A stretch of DNA of 64,000 bases from Alphaproteobacteria bacterium (GTDB taxonomy: Bacteria > Pseudomonadota > Alphaproteobacteria > 16-39-46). Under the pieces are notes generated by a model that saw only the letters and a program-made list of their open reading frames with translations, searched no databases and was not told where the DNA came from. The stretch's first letter is position 1; the number at the start of each line of letters is the position of its first letter. Of the stretch, positions 61,371 through 64,000 are shown piece by piece. The stretch is from contig JAGYKM010000001.1 in the NCBI GenBank assembly GCA_018401675.1, forward strand, positions 1 through 64,000, given 5' to 3'. The position numbers were made by a program, and so were the translations under genes.

Positions 61371-63793
61371 ATGAGAACCAAAAAATCCCCTAAGGGAAAG
61401 CCAGCTGCACCTTCATATTCCCGTTTGGGCAATGACAGTTTGGGCATATTATTTCTTGTGGCAAGTCTCTGCATGGCTGTGGCGCTATGGGGATATAGTC
61501 CCTTGGATCCGTGCTGGAATACAGCTATCGATTCAGAAATTCTGAATCCTTTGGGGGCTGCAGGGAGTATTTTTGCTGATGGGGTTTTCCAAGTTTTGGG
61601 CCTTTCTGCCTTTGTGGTTGTCCTATTTGTGGCGCGATTGGGGGTATTTTTTCTTTTTGGGATTAAGAAACCTCATCTGGGAAGGATTTTGGGGTACGGC
61701 GCATTGGCAGCGGTGTGCATTATGTCAGTGGCCTCCGCCCTTGAGGGAATGGGAACTTTCCTAGGTGACCATAGGGGCGGGATCTTGGGCGCTATAATTT
61801 CCTGGCAAATTGGTCATGTGCTTTTACATTTTTCCATGGCGGTTCCCCAAGGGGTGATGACCTTAGTTTATACTGGGATAGGCGCTTTGAGTTTCTATTG
61901 GGGATTAGGCATACCCTGGCGTCATTGGGCAACCGGTTTCCGTTGGATAAGCAAAGGCAGCCAATCGCTTTATAGAAGCATAGCTAGTATAGGGCATGTT
62001 CTTTTTTATCGATCTTCTCAAGGAGAAAGTCAGAGTGCTAAGTTAGACTCTTTGACAGGACCTCGATTACGTACAAAAAGAGCTGGGGTAGATAAGCCTC
62101 TTTCTAGGGATCATGATGGGCTTGACCCGTCTGAGACTCTTTTAGATCCGATGAAAAGGGCAAGAGGGCAAGAAGACGAAAGTGGAGAGAAGGAATTCTA
62201 TTCAGGTTTCGAGGAAGAAACCATTGCCTCTGCACTGTGCGCGCGGGTCGCTTCCGCAAGGGAAAAACGTTCAAAAACGTCTACGGGACTCATTGATCTA
62301 AGCCATCAGGTTAATTATGCCATGCCTTCTTTAGATCTACTGCATTCTCATCAAAAGGGGTCTAAAAAAGTATACCGTTTAAGCGATTCAGAAATACAAG
62401 AACGGGCAAAAGAGCTCGAAAGTGTGCTTGAGGAATTTGGCGTACGCGGAGAAATTAACCGGGTGCGGCCTGGTCCTGTGGTGACTCTTTTTGAGTTAAC
62501 CCCAGCGCCTGGCATTAAATCATCTCGCATCGTGGGTCTTTCTGATGATATCGCCCGCTCTATGAGCGCAATTTCTGCCCGTGTTGCGGTTATTCCGGGT
62601 CAAAACGCCATTGGTATCGAAATGCCTAATGAGCATAGAGAGACGGTCTATCTGCGTACTTTATTGGAAACTGAGGCTTTTGAGCGGACCGCTTCCCGGT
62701 TGCCATTAGCCCTTGAAAAGATATCGGCGGTGCACCCGTAGTCGTTGATTTGGCACGCATGCCTCATTTGCTTGTGGCCGGAACCACTGGATCAGGGAAG
62801 TCTGTGGCCATCAATACCATGATATTATCTTTATTGTTCAGGCTGTCACCCGAACAGTGCAAGTTCATTATGATTGATCCTAAGATGCTGGAGCTATCGG
62901 TGTATGAAGGTATCCCTCATCTATTGGCGCCGGTAGTGACTGAACCAAAAAAAGCGATCGTGGCTTTAAAATGGGTAGTACGGGAGATGGAAGACCGTTA
63001 CCGACTCATGTCTCGACTGGGGGTCAGAAACATTGATGGATATAACCAGAGAATATCTGAGGCAGGAACAAAGGGGGAAATATTGACCCGACGGGTCCAA
63101 GTGGGCTTTGATTCAGATACTGGTATGCCTTTGTTCGAAGAGCAGCCTCTAGACAAAACCTTGCTGCCTTATATTGTGGTGGTGGTCGATGAGATGGCAG
63201 ACTTGATGATTGTGGCGGGAAAAGAGATTGAAGCGGCAATCCAGCGGTTGGCTCAAATGGCGCGGGCGGCTGGCATTCATATTATTATGGCCACTCAGCG
63301 TCCTTCGGTAGATGTGATTACCGGGACCATTAAGGCAAATTTTCCCACACGGATTAGTTTTCAAGTCACGTCTAAAATTGACAGTCGGACTATTTTAGGA
63401 GAACAAGGGGCGGAGCAGCTGTTGGGGCAAGGGGATATGCTGTATATGGCCCCAGGAGGCAGATTATCCCGGGTTCATGGTCCTTTTGTACAAGATAATG
63501 AAGTAGAGAGTGTGGTGGCCTATTTGAAATCTCAAGGTTCTCCTTCTTACATAGAAGATATAACACGAGAGGAAGAAGAAGAAATTACCCAAGGCAAAGC
63601 ATCCGTGGATGATCCTTTGTATGAACAAGCGGTGGCTTTGGTGTTGCGTGAGCAAAAAGCCTCTACAAGTTTTATACAACGTCATTTACAAATCGGATAC
63701 AATCGCGCGGCACGATTGGTGGATATTATGGAAAAAGAAGGGATTATCTCTAGTGGTAATCACGTGGGTAAACGGGAGGTCTTAGGTCGATAA
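61371..63793 (+). pseudogene. ftsK: DNA translocase FtsK, one frameshift as sequenced
   Basis: Septal motor that pumps chromosome ends and activates XerCD. The N-terminal piece (61371-62741) has four membrane helices, a charged linker and the alpha domain start (FELTPAPGIKSSRIVGLSDD). The C-terminal piece (from 62750) has Walker [15 protein letters not shown], Walker [32 protein letters not shown] and the gamma winged helix ending in [15 protein letters not shown]. Restoring one G near 62715 (GG read as G) gives [20 protein letters not shown] and a single frame of about 807 residues, normal for FtsK. This is the only lesion seen. Confidence 0.92.
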
Positions 63794-63932
63794 GTGGGTA
63801 TGTCGTGACGTTTTTGGAAAAATAGAGAAGCGTGGATCCCTCTAGCATACCAGCGTTAATAATGATAAAAGATACAAAAGAGATAGTGCTCAGAAAAATG
63901 GGTTTGATAGCGTAAAAACAACGGGGTTTAAA

Positions 63933-64000
63933 ATGAGAAGAGAGATCGGTATGCTTGGTAAAAAAATAGCGAGTTTTCTAGGAATAGTGGCCTTCTTTTT
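63933..64000 (+). CDS. Start of an exported protein, cut by window edge
   Basis: An open frame begins at ATG 63933 and continues to the window end (22 codons). It encodes a basic start and a hydrophobic segment, IASFLGIVAFF, typical of a signal peptide. In alphaproteobacteria the lipoprotein carrier gene lolA often follows ftsK, which fits this place and type, but too little is visible to name it. Confidence 0.5.
   Translation, partial: MRREIGMLGKKIASFLGIVAFF

Overview
The window is a bacterial chromosome segment, dense with housekeeping genes and around 40-45% GC by eye. Gene content and order point to an alphaproteobacterium: lolC-lolD-dnaE, rpsB-tsf-pyrH-frr-uppS, thrS-infC, xseB-ispA, lptF-lptG-lptD with surA-rsmA beside it, ftsK followed by the start of an exported protein, and a COQ9-like gene. 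The small Cys-rich secreted proteins, an intimin/invasin-type barrel with a long charged repeat passenger and a modest LPS gene set suggest a host-associated lineage, perhaps Holosporales. That placement is inference.

Layout. 1-10.9 kb: metG (partial), then hldD-lgt-pgeF, then a leftward block lptF-lptG-lptD-small lipoprotein facing away from surA-rsmA (envelope biogenesis). 10.9-16.1 kb: a GT4 glycosyltransferase, a small membrane protein, xseB-ispA, a YggT protein, folD and a divergent ComF-like gene. 16.3-20.7 kb: an accessory surface locus, with an inverse-autotransporter barrel, about 1.4 kb of 69-72 nt coding repeats broken by many small indels, a C-terminal segment and an exported protein, closed by a strong terminator. 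20.8-28 kb: tRNA-Pro(GGG), an NhaD-type antiporter, ruvX, recG, an MscS channel and a lipoprotein. 28-38 kb (leftward): uppS-frr-pyrH-tsf-rpsB, then lolC-lolD-dnaE. 38-47.5 kb: ubiE, three exported proteins (two are tandem Cys-rich paralogues), nagZ, sodB, a DEAD-box helicase, trxA, mtaB, ftsY and an exported thioredoxin with an expanded active site. 47.6-57.4 kb (leftward): a HAD/membrane fusion, an NTF2-like protein, a COQ9-like protein, thrS-infC (infC starts at AUU), LPS glycosyltransferases, a GST, an MFS transporter and a Trm112-like protein. 57.4-64 kb: an IS481-like insertion sequence with recognisable ends, a secreted low-complexity protein, a zinc-ribbon protein, ftsK and the first codons of another exported protein.

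How the genes work together. Much of the window builds the Gram-negative envelope: LPS core synthesis (hldD, GT9, two GT4), LPS transport (lptF/G/D), lipoprotein maturation and sorting (lgt, lolC/D), outer-membrane protein folding (surA), undecaprenyl carrier synthesis (ispA, uppS) and wall recycling (nagZ). The rest is mostly translation, replication and division.

A recurring oddity is that several genes expected to be essential (rpsB, dnaE, lolC, ftsK), plus a glycosyltransferase and the adhesin, are interrupted. Most lesions are losses of one or two bases in short runs. rpsB and lolC also carry an in-frame TGA. Either the consensus has deletion errors, or the lineage is accumulating slippage mutations; reads would decide. 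The most novel-looking content is the tandem pair of secreted proteins with a strict ten-cysteine framework (39.8-40.4 kb), the repeat adhesin locus, and the exported thioredoxin with a CGEPC active site.
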